NCBI GenBank assembly: GCA_958299035.1
Contig: CATQJL010000223.1
Coordinates: forward strand, 83,086,255 to 83,150,254
Direction: 5' to 3'
From: Cylicocyclus nassatus
Lineage: Eukaryota; Nematoda; Chromadorea; Rhabditida; Strongylidae
DNA: 64,000 nt
The notes below the pieces were generated by a model that made no database searches, had not been told where the DNA came from, and saw only the letters and a program-made list of their open reading frames with translations. A program made the translations under genes and the position numbers. Positions 11,161-21,300 of the stretch are shown here, piece by piece. Within the stretch, counting starts at the first letter, position 1. Each line of letters starts with the position of its first letter.

Positions 11161-11796
11161 TACTATACATAAGTGCATTGCTAGCGTTGGATCTGAAGAC
11201 TTCTGGCGAATTGCCAGATCGCGTCACGAATAAAATCGCATGCAGTATGCCCGGCCTTTTAGTTAACTCAAAAAATGAAAATCTTTAACGCTTCAGGGCG
11301 CTTTCAAGCGCTTTTTGGCGCTTTCAAACGAAGTCTGAGGGCCAAGGGCACAGAATGGCAGGCATCCCAGTTTTGGGGTCAAAGGGGACTTCGTAAAAAT
11401 TTGTGGAGCCATGGGAGACTTCGTTTTCAAAAGTCCTCCAAACCAACGCGTGCCGGGCCCTGGTCCTATCCGTTGCCTGAGTATATATAAAGCTGAATGT
11501 CTGTTTGTCTGTATGTATGTCTGTCTGTCTGTCTGTGTGTACGTATGTTCCGAATAGAAAATTCCATTTCTGAACCGATCCGGACCAAACTTGGCACATA
11601 TACAGTTCGGGCCCCGGCGATTGTCAAAGGCGGGTGTACTTTTCGTCATCGATCGATATCGATTTCATCGATTTTTTGCAAAATTTGAGCTACGGGGCTG
11701 GGAGTTGGTACAGGGGGGTAATCGAGCATGCTGATTACGAATAAAATAATGACAGGCTGGGCGGAGCCGGGTAAGCCATCTATATGGTATAATTAC

Positions 11797-13347
11797 TTGT
11801 CCAGAATGAAATCCAGCAACTCGAGTTACATTCAGATCGCAAAATGCTTTCAGTGAATTAATGGAAGAGTATATGCGAATCGATTTTTAACAAACAATTA
11901 ATTAGGTATGAAACTGCTTGTATACTTACTTATAGCAGGAAGCTTCAGCCGCTTATTTCCCACCAGAATTTTCACACATTCGGCCGCCCTACAACTGACA
12001 AATCTATACAGAGATTACACAACAAATTCATACTCTATGTGAAACCTAAATTCATGAACATACTTCCGTTCATGGTCGTCAGTAGTTTCGTTTATAAAAT
12101 CCTCTAATGTCTGCTAAAAAAGTACCCATTATATGTATTGGGGTTGATGCAAAAATAATGGCCGATTTTCTAAACCTTTTTTCAAGGCAACTTTTTCGCA
12201 CCAAAATATCTTCTTTAGATTATATTCAGCATACTTTCGAAAAGCTGTTCTCATGCTCTTAAAGGCGGTTGAAGGGGGGCTTCTGTCCTCATCTATATAA
12301 AGTTACTGATCTTCAAATAACTGCATTCAAATTCAGAATTATTGTATCAAATTCAGAATTATTGTATCCACTTTTATGGCCAGTATGAATGACGCTTTTT
12401 CGGAAATTAGCTGTTATATGTAGTAGAAATTGCCTACATTATGCATGCTTCATTGTATATTTTGAGGTTATCTAAACTGAGATATAGGCGCCTCAACATG
12501 GGTAGCCGTTGCATAATCTTAGCCTTACATAACCCATAAGTTTCTTTTGAAAATTCAATCGCCAAAGCTTTGCTCAACTCTTCAAGCGTAATAGTAGGGC
12601 ATTAACAGCAGTTTTTGCAAAAACATCCAGCTGTTTAGAATGCAGAAAATTGGAAAATTTTATAATCGGGGCTATGAGGCATAGTGAAAAAATGTTTAAA
12701 AACTGACAAATTTGAATTTTGATTTTTTTCCTTTCTGCAAACTATTTTCTCCAAACCCTTTTAATCGAATTTTGTACTAACAGCTTGCGGCTACAAAATA
12801 GGCCACTTATCTAACAAACTTTGAAGAAAGTTATAATTCGTCAAAGACGAGGTTTCAGGAAAAAAATTTTTTGTTCGACAATCCATATTTTTGTGCCCGT
12901 TTATGATATTGGTGCAGGTAAATGTGCGCTGTACTGGAAATGGTTTGCTGCTTCTGATGGCATCCAGAAATGTTGTTTTTTCAAAAATTTATAGCACGTT
13001 AAAATAGAAATTCGCAAAACGGCCATTATTTTTGCATTAACCTAATGGAAGCAAGGCTCCTCACCTCAATCCAGTCTTCTTCATGCAAAAACTCCTGTCT
13101 TCTTCTGCATCTCAATTCTTCATGTATCATATTACGTAATGGTGTAGCTCGACATAGATCGCTCTGCATAAAAAAGATGTTGAACTTTTATGAGAAGATT
13201 CACTAGATAAAGGTCTTACATTCCCTTGCGGTGGTTCCTGCAAGTACTCGATCGACACATTAACCAGACTAGGAATATCACACTTAAATTTTACCGGATA
13301 TGTAAACAGATAGACTGCTTGATAATTTTCACCGTCTTCTACCGCCT
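11797..13347 (-). CDS. Host gene B, five phase-consistent exons (partial)
   Basis: Minus-strand exons: 13347-13220, 13163-13065 (33 codons), 12110-12064, 11994-11930 and 11846-11797. Donors are GTAAGA, GTGAGG, GTATGT, GTAAGT and GTAATT; acceptors end in AG, several after a pyrimidine tract. Phases join without a stop across all five. Introns are 56, 954, 69 and 83 bp; the 954-bp one holds a MITE and would be about 44 bp without it. A hydrophobic segment is encoded just upstream of the first exon in the same frame (about 13430-13360), suggesting a membrane or secreted protein. The last exon encodes LNVTRVAGFH, which recalls the VNKVAGNFH motif of ERGIC/Erv41-46 cargo receptors; that is a weak resemblance only. 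The 5' boundary of the first exon is uncertain. Confidence 0.5.
12138..13045. mobile_element. Mariner-type element in a gene B intron
   Basis: Ends TTGGGGTTGATGCAAAAATA (left) and TATTTTTGCATTAACCTAA (right) are complementary with TTAGGTT-type termini. A TA precedes the left end at 12136-12137; the right duplication has decayed. About 908 bp, no transposase frame. It lies wholly between a donor at 13064 and an acceptor at 12111. Confidence 0.75.
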
Positions 13348-13559
13348 GATAAACAGAAGTTGAGGATATCATTTGCCAGCCCAATAATAAAATTATTATG
13401 ACTGAGAGGAGCTTGACGATAAAGCTGATCACAAGCTTGTGATAAACTCATATTTGTTGCAAACAAAGGCAGCGCCCAAGATATGGTCATGCTAGATGTT
13501 TCTGCCTCTTCTTTCACTGTCACGCTGAATCCATTTACTTGTTCGAAAAACGAACGCAA

Positions 13560-14228
13560 AAAGTGGCAGTGAGAAATTTCCGGTCCTCTATGGAGAGACT
13601 TAGGCTAGAGCTGAAGATAAAACCATGTCTCTCTAATTTTGTACCGTGTGCTCTCTGTGCAGTCAGTACAACTATTTGCGCAAGATTTCGTGACTAGCGA
13701 GATTTTCGGGATTTCCAGGATCCTTTAGACTCGCGTGATTAGCCGGATTTGCAGTGCTGGTGGGATTTGAGCGTTTGCGGATCGCCACAATTTCCAGAAG
13801 TTGGTTAGTTGGCATACCTACTCAGCCCGGCCCTGTCAACCATTATGTTAAAGGCAGCGTCCAGGCAAATTTGGACATATGTGGATCTCAAATGGATAGT
13901 AATTTCGGGGTCTTAACTAAGCCATCGCCCAATCGGCAGCTCAGGTAGTGTTTTAACGGCTGAGATATACGCCTCTAAACATGCGAAAGGAGGAAAAGGG
14001 TCCCTTTCAAGTGAAGCGGTTTCGGCTATTTCCAATTCAAAAAAATGAAGGGGTAATGAGCCTTGAGGTGAATGCTGACGTAAGCTTACATGCCGAGCAG
14101 GAAGGGTGAAAAGAAGGGAAATAAATAGTACAGGGGTTGATGTAAATAATATCACAATGCTGTGCTTTGGCTTTTGAAGGTCAAGGTCAGAATTTTTTGA
14201 TTCACGAAAGCTTTATGCCCCATCACTC
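13560..14228. other. No confident feature
   Basis: 13853-13960 shares a diverged inverted block with 3960-4042 (AGGCAAATTTGGACATATG-like on opposite strands), so it contains an old interspersed repeat. A minus-strand open frame at 13329-13559 may be a further exon of gene B, but its splice boundaries do not fit. Confidence 0.35.
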
Positions 14229-15353
14229 AGTTAATCGTCGGGAGCACTCAACCATGCGATTTATGAGCAAGCGGGCACCAGAAAAATAGTTCGCTGATTT
14301 CTTGCGGGCCGCTTGCAAATATTCAGAAGAATGTTGGCCAGATTTTAGACGAATTCTCGGAGAACAATTGCGATCTTCTCATAGATTACTTGCGGCGCTG
14401 TGACAGCATCTTCGCGGACTTTCCGCGAAAATGTGCAGGATTGTTGAGGGCCGCACGGTCCTGTGTGAAGGACCGCACTGTCCATAGACACCTTCCGCTA
14501 AAGGAAAGTACCCCAAATTCGGGTAATTACACCATCGGTGACACCGCTTTCATGTAGAGTACTAGCTTTGCTCGGCGTACGCCTGAAACTGCGTAATAAG
14601 AGTCAGAGCGCCAGCTGAAAATTTGACCAGCGCTCGCTGAAAGAAATAATCTGACGACCGCTTGCAGAAAATTCCGTATTGCTTCCCGCTGGCAAAACAT
14701 ACGATAGCAAAGGGAGTACCGTTTGCTAAAGATTTGGTCACGCCTCGAAATTCTGCTGACCGCCTGCTCAGATAACCGCCGGGAGCAGGCGGCCATGCGA
14801 ATTTTGAGCAAGCGCGCACCGGAAAAATAGTTCATTGATTTTTTGCGGCCCGCTTGCAGAAATTTGCAAGAAAGTTGGCGAAATTAAAGACGAATGCTTG
14901 AAGAACAATGGCGGTTTCCTTGCAGATTAGCTGCGGCGCAGTGGCCGCATTCTCGCGGGCTTTCCGCGAGAATATGCAAAAATTTCGAGGGCAGCACGGT
15001 CCTTTGTGGAGGACCGCGCAACCCCCAGGTACTTTCCGCTGAAAGAAAGTACCTCAAACTTGAGTAATTAAACCAACGGTGACACCTCTGCCACACAGAG
15101 TCTAACCTGCGCTCGACGTACGCCCAAAAATGCCTAAAAAGAGTCCGAGCGCTTGCTGAAAGTTTGGCCAGCGCTCGCTGAAAGAAATTATTTGCCAAGC
15201 GCTTGCAAAAAATGCTGTAATGCTGCCCGCTGGCAGAATATGCGACCGTAAAGGAAGTGCCGCCCGCTGAAGGTTTGGCCACGCCCCAAAATCCTGCTGA
15301 CCGCCTGCAGAAAAGCGCGAGTTTGCGGACCGCCTGCCCCCGGCGATTATCTG
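14229..15353. repeat. Two tandem copies of a 540-580-bp foldback-family unit
   Basis: Copy A (14229-14772) and copy B (14773-15353) run in parallel: each starts GCCGGGAGCA-like and contains AAAAATAGTTC, TTGCGG.CCGCTTGCA, a GGACCGC block, GGTGACACC and CTGACCGCCTG. They differ at many sites, so the duplication is not recent. The unit also occurs inverted at 15440-15933. The repeated GCTTGC/CGCTCG words keep long minus-strand frames open; I do not call these genes. Confidence 0.7.
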
Positions 15354-15439
15354 AGTGCAAGGAAGCGCGATTTGCGGACCGCCTGCCCCCGGCGATTGTC
15401 TGAGCAGTCGGCATACCATACGAAAGTTTAGAACACATA
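15354..15439. repeat. Partial termini of the same family
   Basis: Two short direct copies of a CCGCCTGCCCCCGGCGAT end, one finishing ATTATCTGAG near 15353 and the other ATTGTCTGAG near 15405, sit side by side. They look like solo or truncated ends from repeated insertion or recombination. Confidence 0.5.
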
Positions 15440-15933
15440 CTCAGACAATCGCCGGGGGCAGGCGGTCCTCAATCTCGCGCTTTTCTGCAAGCGGTCAGCA
15501 GAATTTTGGGGCGTGGCCAAACCTTCAGCGAGTGGTAATTCTTTTACTATCAAATGTTCTGCCTTCTGCAGGCGCTCGTCAAATAAAAAAAAACTCAAAA
15601 CTTCTCTTTCAACAAACGCTTGCCGAAATTTCAGCAGGCGCTCGGACTCTTTTTAAGCAGTTTCGGGCGTACGCCGAGCAAAGGTGAGACTCTGGGTAGC
15701 AGAGGTGTCACCGTTAGTTTAAATACTCAAATGTGAGGTACTTTCTCTCAGCGGAAAATACGCGCCGCACCTAATCTATAAGGAAACTGCAATTAATTTC
15801 CAAGCATTCGTCTAAAATATCGCTAAAATTCTTCCAAATATCTGCAAGCGGACCGCAAAAAATCAGCGAACTATTTTACCGGTGCCCGCCCGCCCATAAA
15901 TTGCGTGGCCGCCAGCCCCGGCGATTATCTGAG
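15440..15933. mobile_element. Foldback element with CTCAG ends
   Basis: Begins CTCAGACAATCGCCGGGGGC and ends GCCCCGGCGATTATCTGAG, flanked by TA (15438-15439 and 15934-15935). It is 494 bp and inverted relative to the tandem units at 14229-15353. Same end structure and 2-bp duplication size as the copies at 32, 5102 and 27384, with different interior. Confidence 0.7.
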
Positions 15934-15935
15934 TA

Positions 15936-16711
15936 GAGTCGACGTAAGCCGCCTCTTTTCCAGCTCCCCTTTAAATTCAGATATAAGAAATTTTATCTAG
16001 TTGCGACATCAGCTGATTCTGAGATCACTTTGCGCTCCATTTCTGAAAGGGAGAGTGAAGCTATAAAAATGAGACGGTCTACGTTCACTGGCAAAGTCTT
16101 GCTCTGTAACATAGCTACACATTTAGGCATCTTCGTCCACTCTTTGCGTAGAAATTTATTTACATAAACACATATTCTCAGGTTAAATGCCATGTATTTC
16201 CAAGTAGAGGGGCGCTAGCAAAAACAGACAGTCTACATTAAATCTCCGCTTTGTAAGTTTTTAATGGTGTATAGAATGTTGAAGAAAAAACTTCTGCATT
16301 TCAAAAATGGGGGAAAGGGGTGGAGGGGGGGGGAGAGATATTTACTATCAGCTTGCACCACCCCGCCACTTCAATGGGTTAAATTTTGTGGGTCGCCGGA
16401 GCACTTTTTTATAGTGGGAAAGCATTATGCACTAACAGTTTATATACCATGTTGCTAAACGCACGAGGAATCGACGTAGACCATCTATTTTTTTTCTAGC
16501 TATTCTGCGGAGCGTGTGATGACTTATCTAGCTACGTTATCAGGTGGTTTTCTGAATTATTTGTGCTTCATTCTGACGGAAAAGGTATTTTTTGAAGCTT
16601 CTAGTGTGAATGAAAAGCTCTAAAATTAAAAAAATCTGACTGCTTTCTTATTTTCTATCATGCTCTTCAATAAAAGGAAAAATACTTTGACTCTTGTCAA
16701 TAAACATGCAC
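15936..16711. other. No recognised feature
   Basis: About 780 bp with small open frames only. A purine-rich GGGGGAGAG stretch lies near 16315-16340. Nothing assignable. Confidence 0.35.
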
Positions 16712-17270
16712 CTGGTACCTTCATACCGCGCCGGCAGCCGCCGCTGGTAGCCCGTAGCAGCCGCCAGCAACCCGTAGCCGCCGCTGGCGCTTTTGTCAGA
16801 ACGCAAATCATTAAATTCTTAGTACCTTGCGTGCGCCTGCCCATACTTCCCATCTTCCACGCCGATGTGATATGAATGGAGCAGAACATACCTAAAAAAT
16901 TAACAAATAGCAACCTGCAGAAACTGGACACATCCAAAGTCAGAAGAAATCGCATTGCGAAGAAACTTTGGCGAAATGTGGTTCAATTGCGAAAGAGAAA
17001 CTGAGCATCAATAGGATAACTAATCTACGGCAACAAGATGATAACAACAATGGACACAAGTATGATGATATATGAGATCAAATTGCGGCAACAGGAGGGA
17101 AAAAGCGTGGAGGATGAAGAGCGTGGGCGGTCGCACTTAAAATAGTGAGAATTTGATGATTCTGCGCTTGTATGACAAAAGCGGCCAGCGGCGTCTACGC
17201 GCTGCTGGTAGCTGCTACGGGCTGCTACGGGCTGCTAGCGGCGGCTGCCGGGGATGTATGAAGGTACCCT
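16712..17270. repeat. Foldback element with GCCGCTGGTAGC-type GC-rich arms
   Basis: The terminal words GGTACCTTCATAC and GTATGAAGGTACC are complementary. Next to each lies a GC-rich block of CCGCCGCTGGTAGCCCGTAG words on the left, mirrored as CTACGGGCTGCTAGCGGCGG on the right. The AT-rich centre is unpaired. About 560 bp and non-coding. Confidence 0.65.
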
Positions 17271-17547
17271 AACCTCTGACAGAAGGTAAGCCAATGCACA
17301 TTATCTGGTGCTTTTTGAATACTTACACAGCACTGAACTGGAGTTAAAGTTGAAAGCCGAAGAAATCACGCCCCTTGACCGTCCCCGTTAACAGACACGT
17401 TCGGTTTCGCCATGGACACCCTGTTGGCCGCGCCAGGGGTTCTGTAGCAAACGGTGCAACGACTGCGAAATCTGTTTGTTGTCAATTTTTGCTGCACTTT
17501 TAAGGGTGCGCAAATGGCTGCAACCCTTTTTATTGCGACCACTGATA

Positions 17548-18734
17548 TCTTATATATAAAGCTGAATGTCTGTTTGTCTGTATGTCTGTCTGTCTGTCTG
17601 TCTGTGTGTACGTATGTTCCGAATAGAAAATTCCATTTCTGAACCGATCCGGACCAAACTTGGCACACATACACTACGGGCCCCGGCGGGTGTCATAGGC
17701 TACTTTTCGTCATCGATCGATATCGATTTTATCGATTTTTATCGATTTTTTTGCTGAGTTCACCTACGGGGCTGGGAGTTGGCACAGGGGGGTAATCGAG
17801 CATGGGGATTCCGAATACAATATTGGTTTTCAGGATTATCGATTACTTTTATCGATTTTATCGATTTTTTTGCAAATTTTGAGCTACGGGGCTGGGAGTT
17901 CGCACAGGGGGGTAATCGAGCATGGGGATTCCGAATACAATATTGGTTTTCAGGATTATCGATTACTTTTATCGATTTTATCGATTTTTTTGCAAAGTTT
18001 GAGCTACGGGGCTGGGAGTTCGCACAGGGGGGTAATCGAGCATGGGGATTCCGAATACAATATTGGTTTTCAGGATTATCGATTACTTTTATCGATTTTA
18101 TCGATTTTTTGCAAAGTTTGAGCTAGGGGGCTGGGAGTTGGCACAGGGGGGTAAACGAGCATGCTGATCACCCCCAAGGGGGGTGATCAGCATGCTCGAT
18201 TACACTCCTGTGCCAAATTCCAGCCCCCTAGCTCGAATTTTCAAAAAATCGATAAAATCGAAAAAGTAATGGACGATCCTGAAAACTAATATTGTTTTCG
18301 TAATCTGCATGCTCGATTACCCCCCTGTGCAAACTCCCAGCCCCGCAGGTCAAACTTTACAAAAAAAATCGATAAAATCGATAAAAGTAATGGACGATCC
18401 TGAAAACTAATATTGTGTTCGTAATCAGCATGCTCGATTACCCCCCTGTGCGAACTCCCAGCCCCGTAGCTCAAACTTTACAAAAAAAAATCGATAAAAT
18501 CGATAAAAGTAATGGACGATCCTGAAAACTAATGTTGTATTCGGAATCCCCATGCTCACTTCCCCCCCTGTGCCAACTCCTAGCCCTGTAGGTGAACTCT
18601 GCAAAAAAATCGATAAAAATCGGTAAAATCGACATCGATCGATAACGAAAAGTGGACTGTGACACTTGCCGGGGCCCGAAGTGTATGTGTGCCAAGTTTG
18701 GTCCGGATACGGCGGAGCCGGGTAAGCCAGCTAG
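17548..18734 (+). mobile_element. Palindromic Helitron H1 dimer
   Basis: Starts TCTTATATATAAAGCTGAAT after an A and ends GCCAGCTAG before a T. Unlike the 301-bp simple copy, its centre (about 18157-18195) is a palindrome GCATGCTGATCACCCCC... and the right half is an inverted copy of the body, ending with a normal H1 3' tail. The left half holds three 120-bp tandem units. No transposase. Confidence 0.8.
17761..18120 (+). repeat. Three 120-bp tandem units inside Helitron H1
   Basis: Units starting near 17761, 17881 and 18001 are nearly identical over 120 bp (CTACGGGGCTGGGAGTT..., GGGGATTCCGAATACAATAT, ATCGATTTTATCG). Similar units occur inverted at 18200-18600 and in the H1 copies at 45500 and 46110. 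The 120-bp period is a multiple of three, so the repeated protein-like frames are by-products. Confidence 0.9.
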
Positions 18735-19072
18735 TTGTTCATAAATGAATGAACGCACAGCCCTGCATGTCAGATCAGGCTCATGATGATGATCGCATCC
18801 AAATTGAGTTCGGATCCGATCGGGACACAGGCAGCACACTGAGCGGAAAAGGGCCGAATTCAATCAGGGTGCGATCTGGATTGTGAGCAGACATGTCATC
18901 ATCCTGTCGCGCTGGTTCAATAATAACGTAGATAACCGATCGCAAGAATGGGAGGTGCCTGTACATGGCAAATTATGTAAGGAAATGATGCAGGGATAGT
19001 TCTTTGTATTACGCCGAGATTATGGTTCTCTGTTCTGCTCCTGAAGGTTTACTGTTTGAGATAAAAACTCAC

Positions 19073-19189
19073 GCCTGTAGGAAGTGTTTTAACGGTTTCC
19101 CATGGGACGTACTCTTCAGTAGCGCAAACTGACACCAGTTGGATGAAAAAGAATATTGTCCACCGAAACATGACCGGTTGATGTGGCAT
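19073..19189 (-). CDS. Candidate first exon encoding a signal peptide
   Basis: Minus-strand ATG at 19189 (second Met at 19171) opens a 39-codon frame ending CCTACAGGC before a GTGAGT donor. The start MFRWTIFFFIQLVSVCA is a textbook signal peptide: basic residue, hydrophobic core, small residues before a likely cleavage site. This is the expected first exon of a secreted or membrane protein. Downstream exons are not certain; an open stretch at 18781-18966 follows an AG acceptor but in the wrong phase. A foldback element lies about 100 bp upstream of the start. Confidence 0.45.
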
Positions 19190-19289
19190 TTCACAAATGA
19201 TTGAGAACTGCTCACCGAGAATCGTCGATAACAACCTAGTTTGAATCTGATACTCGGGCAAACAAGCATTATGTTCTGTAGCAAGACGG

Positions 19290-19661
19290 TCAGACAGTCG
19301 AAGATATACCCCCGGCGGGCAAATGGCGCGAGTCTGCCACTTCGCGCTCTAAAGCGCTCCGGAGCCTGCCATTTCACGCATTTTGCTGCTCCGGGGCTCT
19401 CTCAAACTGGCGCACCTCCGGAGCAGAGATTTGTGCGTCTCGGAGAGGGGTCCCATTAGCCTGCTTATGACATCACCATGACGTCACGGACGAATGGGCC
19501 CCTCTCCGAGACGCACAAATCTCTGCTCCGGAGGTGCGCCAGTTCTGGGAGAGCCCCGGAGCAGCAAAATGCGTGAAATGGCAGGGCTCCGGAGCGTCCA
19601 GAGCGCGAAGTGGCAGACTCGCGCCATTTCCCCGCCGGAGGTATCCCCTCGACTGTCTGAA
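19290..19661. mobile_element. CTCAG-family foldback element with mutated ends
   Basis: TCAGACAGTCGAAGATATAC at the left and CGACTGTCTGA at the right, with interior CTCCGGAG blocks and long complementary arms as in copy 32-393. The outermost C and G of the family consensus have changed and no clear duplication remains. Confidence 0.65.
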
Positions 19662-20251
19662 GGGGTGAGGGGGGGGGGGAGGCGGTGAGCGGTTTCGTAT
19701 GAGAAGCTATTCCGGAGTACGTTGCATGCCTTCAAGCTTTTAGAATACATAGAAGAAGTTCGTCTCAAGCATCCATTCGAGAGAGTTCAACTTCGACGTT
19801 AGCCTAATCTTCTACGCTGCTGCGTCCTCTGCATCATTACTGCGCTATGGACGAGCGCCGACACTAAATAATGGAAATTCAAATTTTTTAAAGTTACAAA
19901 ACTACCAAATGTAGTTGCAACTACATATTAGGGTGTCTTCGGCTATTCATTGAGTTGCTCCTTGCGTATTAAATTCTATGCAAGGGAAAGAGAATCGTTG
20001 ATTTGTCCCAAACATTTTTCACACCTTGACATTTTTTCCACACCTTGCGACATGCCGATCGTTGCCATTCCCACTCGATATCATGCAGGTTGCACCATAA
20101 ATACCGGTGTGTACTTCTTTCGGTGCCGAAGGGATACAAGACGGGCTTCACGGTTTTCACGCACTTGTATCATGTAATGCAAGTTTAAAAAATATACCTG
20201 CTTTATCCTTTGGATCTCAAAACCATCTTGTCAGCTACAATGCACTGTATT
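19662..20251. other. No recognised feature
   Basis: A G-run at 19670-19680 is followed by about 570 bp with short frames only. Nothing assignable. Confidence 0.35.
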
Positions 20252-20616
20252 AGGGCCAGGCATACATCACGCGGTTTATCGCTTCACGTTTCACTTTTCA
20301 AAATTTCGGACTGGAAAAGTATCACAACCGAAACGCAAGTTGATCGGCATGGAATGATGTTGTAACAGTTGTCTCGTCGCGATTCAGTCGCGACGACCAA
20401 ATCGCGTGAAGTCTGTCCGGGGCCTAACAAGACAACTGCTACGAGTCCATTGCATGTCGATCAACTTGAAATTTTGGTTGTGGCGTTCTCCGACTGGACT
20501 AATGGCGAATAATGTCACAAACGAAATGCAAAATGATTGGCATGCAACGAACTCCGGACAGTTGTCTGTTGGGAGAATCGCGAGGCGTTAAAATCGCTTC
20601 GTGTATGCCCGGCCCT
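20252..20616. mobile_element. Inverted-repeat element with AGGGCCGGGCATAC-type ends
   Basis: Left end AGGGCCAGGCATACATCACG and right end GTGTATGCCCGGCCCT are complementary. The interior carries repeated, partly inverted blocks (TGCATGTCGATCAACTTGAA-like and CACAACCGAAACGCAAG-like). A related end lies at 6690-6720 and a fragment near 11243-11258. Superfamily unknown; no clear target duplication. Confidence 0.55.
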
Positions 20617-21087
20617 GTACGCAAGCACAACTTTACTGCTTCATAGAATATCTGTTTTGTAATCTATCCTCTTGTCACAGTGTTGTTACAGGTACGCATG
20701 ATTTTGCGAAAAAATCATATTTTGCAGGAAAGCTTTCTTTTTACAAAATGCGTCTGGGACTATGCGATAGTACATAGCGAACTCCAGAACTTGATGGTAG
20801 TGTACGGGCAGGGTAGGTGGTTTTGGAATTACAGTGTCATGCGAAATTGGGCCCGCTTGGACACGTCATTAAATGCTCAGAATCTCAATTATTCCCTGTA
20901 ACATTGGTCTCTCATAGCGGTAAATTAGCTAGGCATTCTTAGCAGCTCCTTCAAATTCTGGCAGCCCTTTTTAATCGTATTATCTTGGGAAAATCCCTTC
21001 CATCATATGGGAAAAAGTTCTGAAAAGCTTGCTTGCTGTTCATGAAGAAGCATGGAATGTCAGTCTTTATTGCAGGGCCGTATCCTA
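20617..21087. other. No confident feature
   Basis: A TTTTGCAG acceptor-like site near 20726 is followed by an open plus-strand frame to 20901 (part of 20680-20901). It could be an exon, but I see no matching donor or domain, so I leave it unassigned. Confidence 0.3.
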
Positions 21088-21300
21088 TCAGACAGTCGAC
21101 GGCATACCTCCGGAGCAGAAATGGCAGAGCCGCGGGGTTTCCTCAGCGGGGGTTTGCCACTCGTGCTCCGGAGCCCCCCCCCCCATTTTGTGCCCCGGAG
21201 ACCTCCCATTTGCGCTCCGAAGACCTCCCATTTTGTGCTCCGGAGACCTCCCATTTTGTGCTCCGGAGCCCTTCCATTTTCTGCTCTGGATGTCCCCCGC
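21088..21300. repeat. Fragment of the CTCCGGAG foldback family
   Basis: Starts TCAGACAGTCGACGGCATAC like the complete copies. It then carries about 22-bp repeats of CTCCGGAGACCTCCCATTTT with variations, but has no recognisable right end. Probably truncated. Confidence 0.6.

Larger units (their letters stand above)
5582..11462. mobile_element. 5.9-kb non-autonomous hAT element
   Basis: The ends are CAGGGCCCGGCACGCGTTGG and its reverse complement (about 25 bp of matching terminal repeat), flanked by a perfect 8-bp duplication GTCCTATC (5574-5581 and 11463-11470). Sub-terminal TTCGTTTT motifs link it to the MITEs at 3460 and 4049. No open frame resembles hAT transposase, so it looks non-autonomous. 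It carries a Helitron with a nested mariner MITE (8587-9968), foldbacks at 6470 and 7600, an exon-like segment at 6252-6322 and a two-tier hairpin at 11124. Confidence 0.85.
5102..11481. mobile_element. CTCAG foldback element split by a hAT element
   Basis: The left part (5102-5581) begins CTCAGACAATCGACCGGACC. The right remnant (11471-11481) is CGTTGCCTGAG. The same continuous arrangement is seen in the copy at 27384-27783, where GGGGTCCTATC runs straight into CGCTGTCTGAG. TA duplications at 5100-5101 and 11482-11483 flank it. It inserted into a Helitron and was later hit by a hAT element. Confidence 0.8.
5097..11784 (+). mobile_element. Helitron H1 copy split near its 5' end
   Basis: The first five bases TCTTA (5097-5101) are separated from the rest (from 11482) by a 6.4-kb insertion. 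Dropping the insert and one TA gives TCTTATATATAAAGCTG, identical to the intact start at 17548. The distal part runs to about 11784, where the usual GCCATCTAG end has become GCCATCTAT. This is the outermost layer of a five-level nest. Confidence 0.8.

Noticed and set aside
14884..15438. 184-codon minus-strand frame
   Set aside because: Lies in the tandem foldback units; no domain, and the sister unit has a differently broken frame.
17761..18120. CRISPR-like array
   Set aside because: The 120-bp units are contiguous tandem repeats without unique spacers, inside a eukaryotic Helitron.
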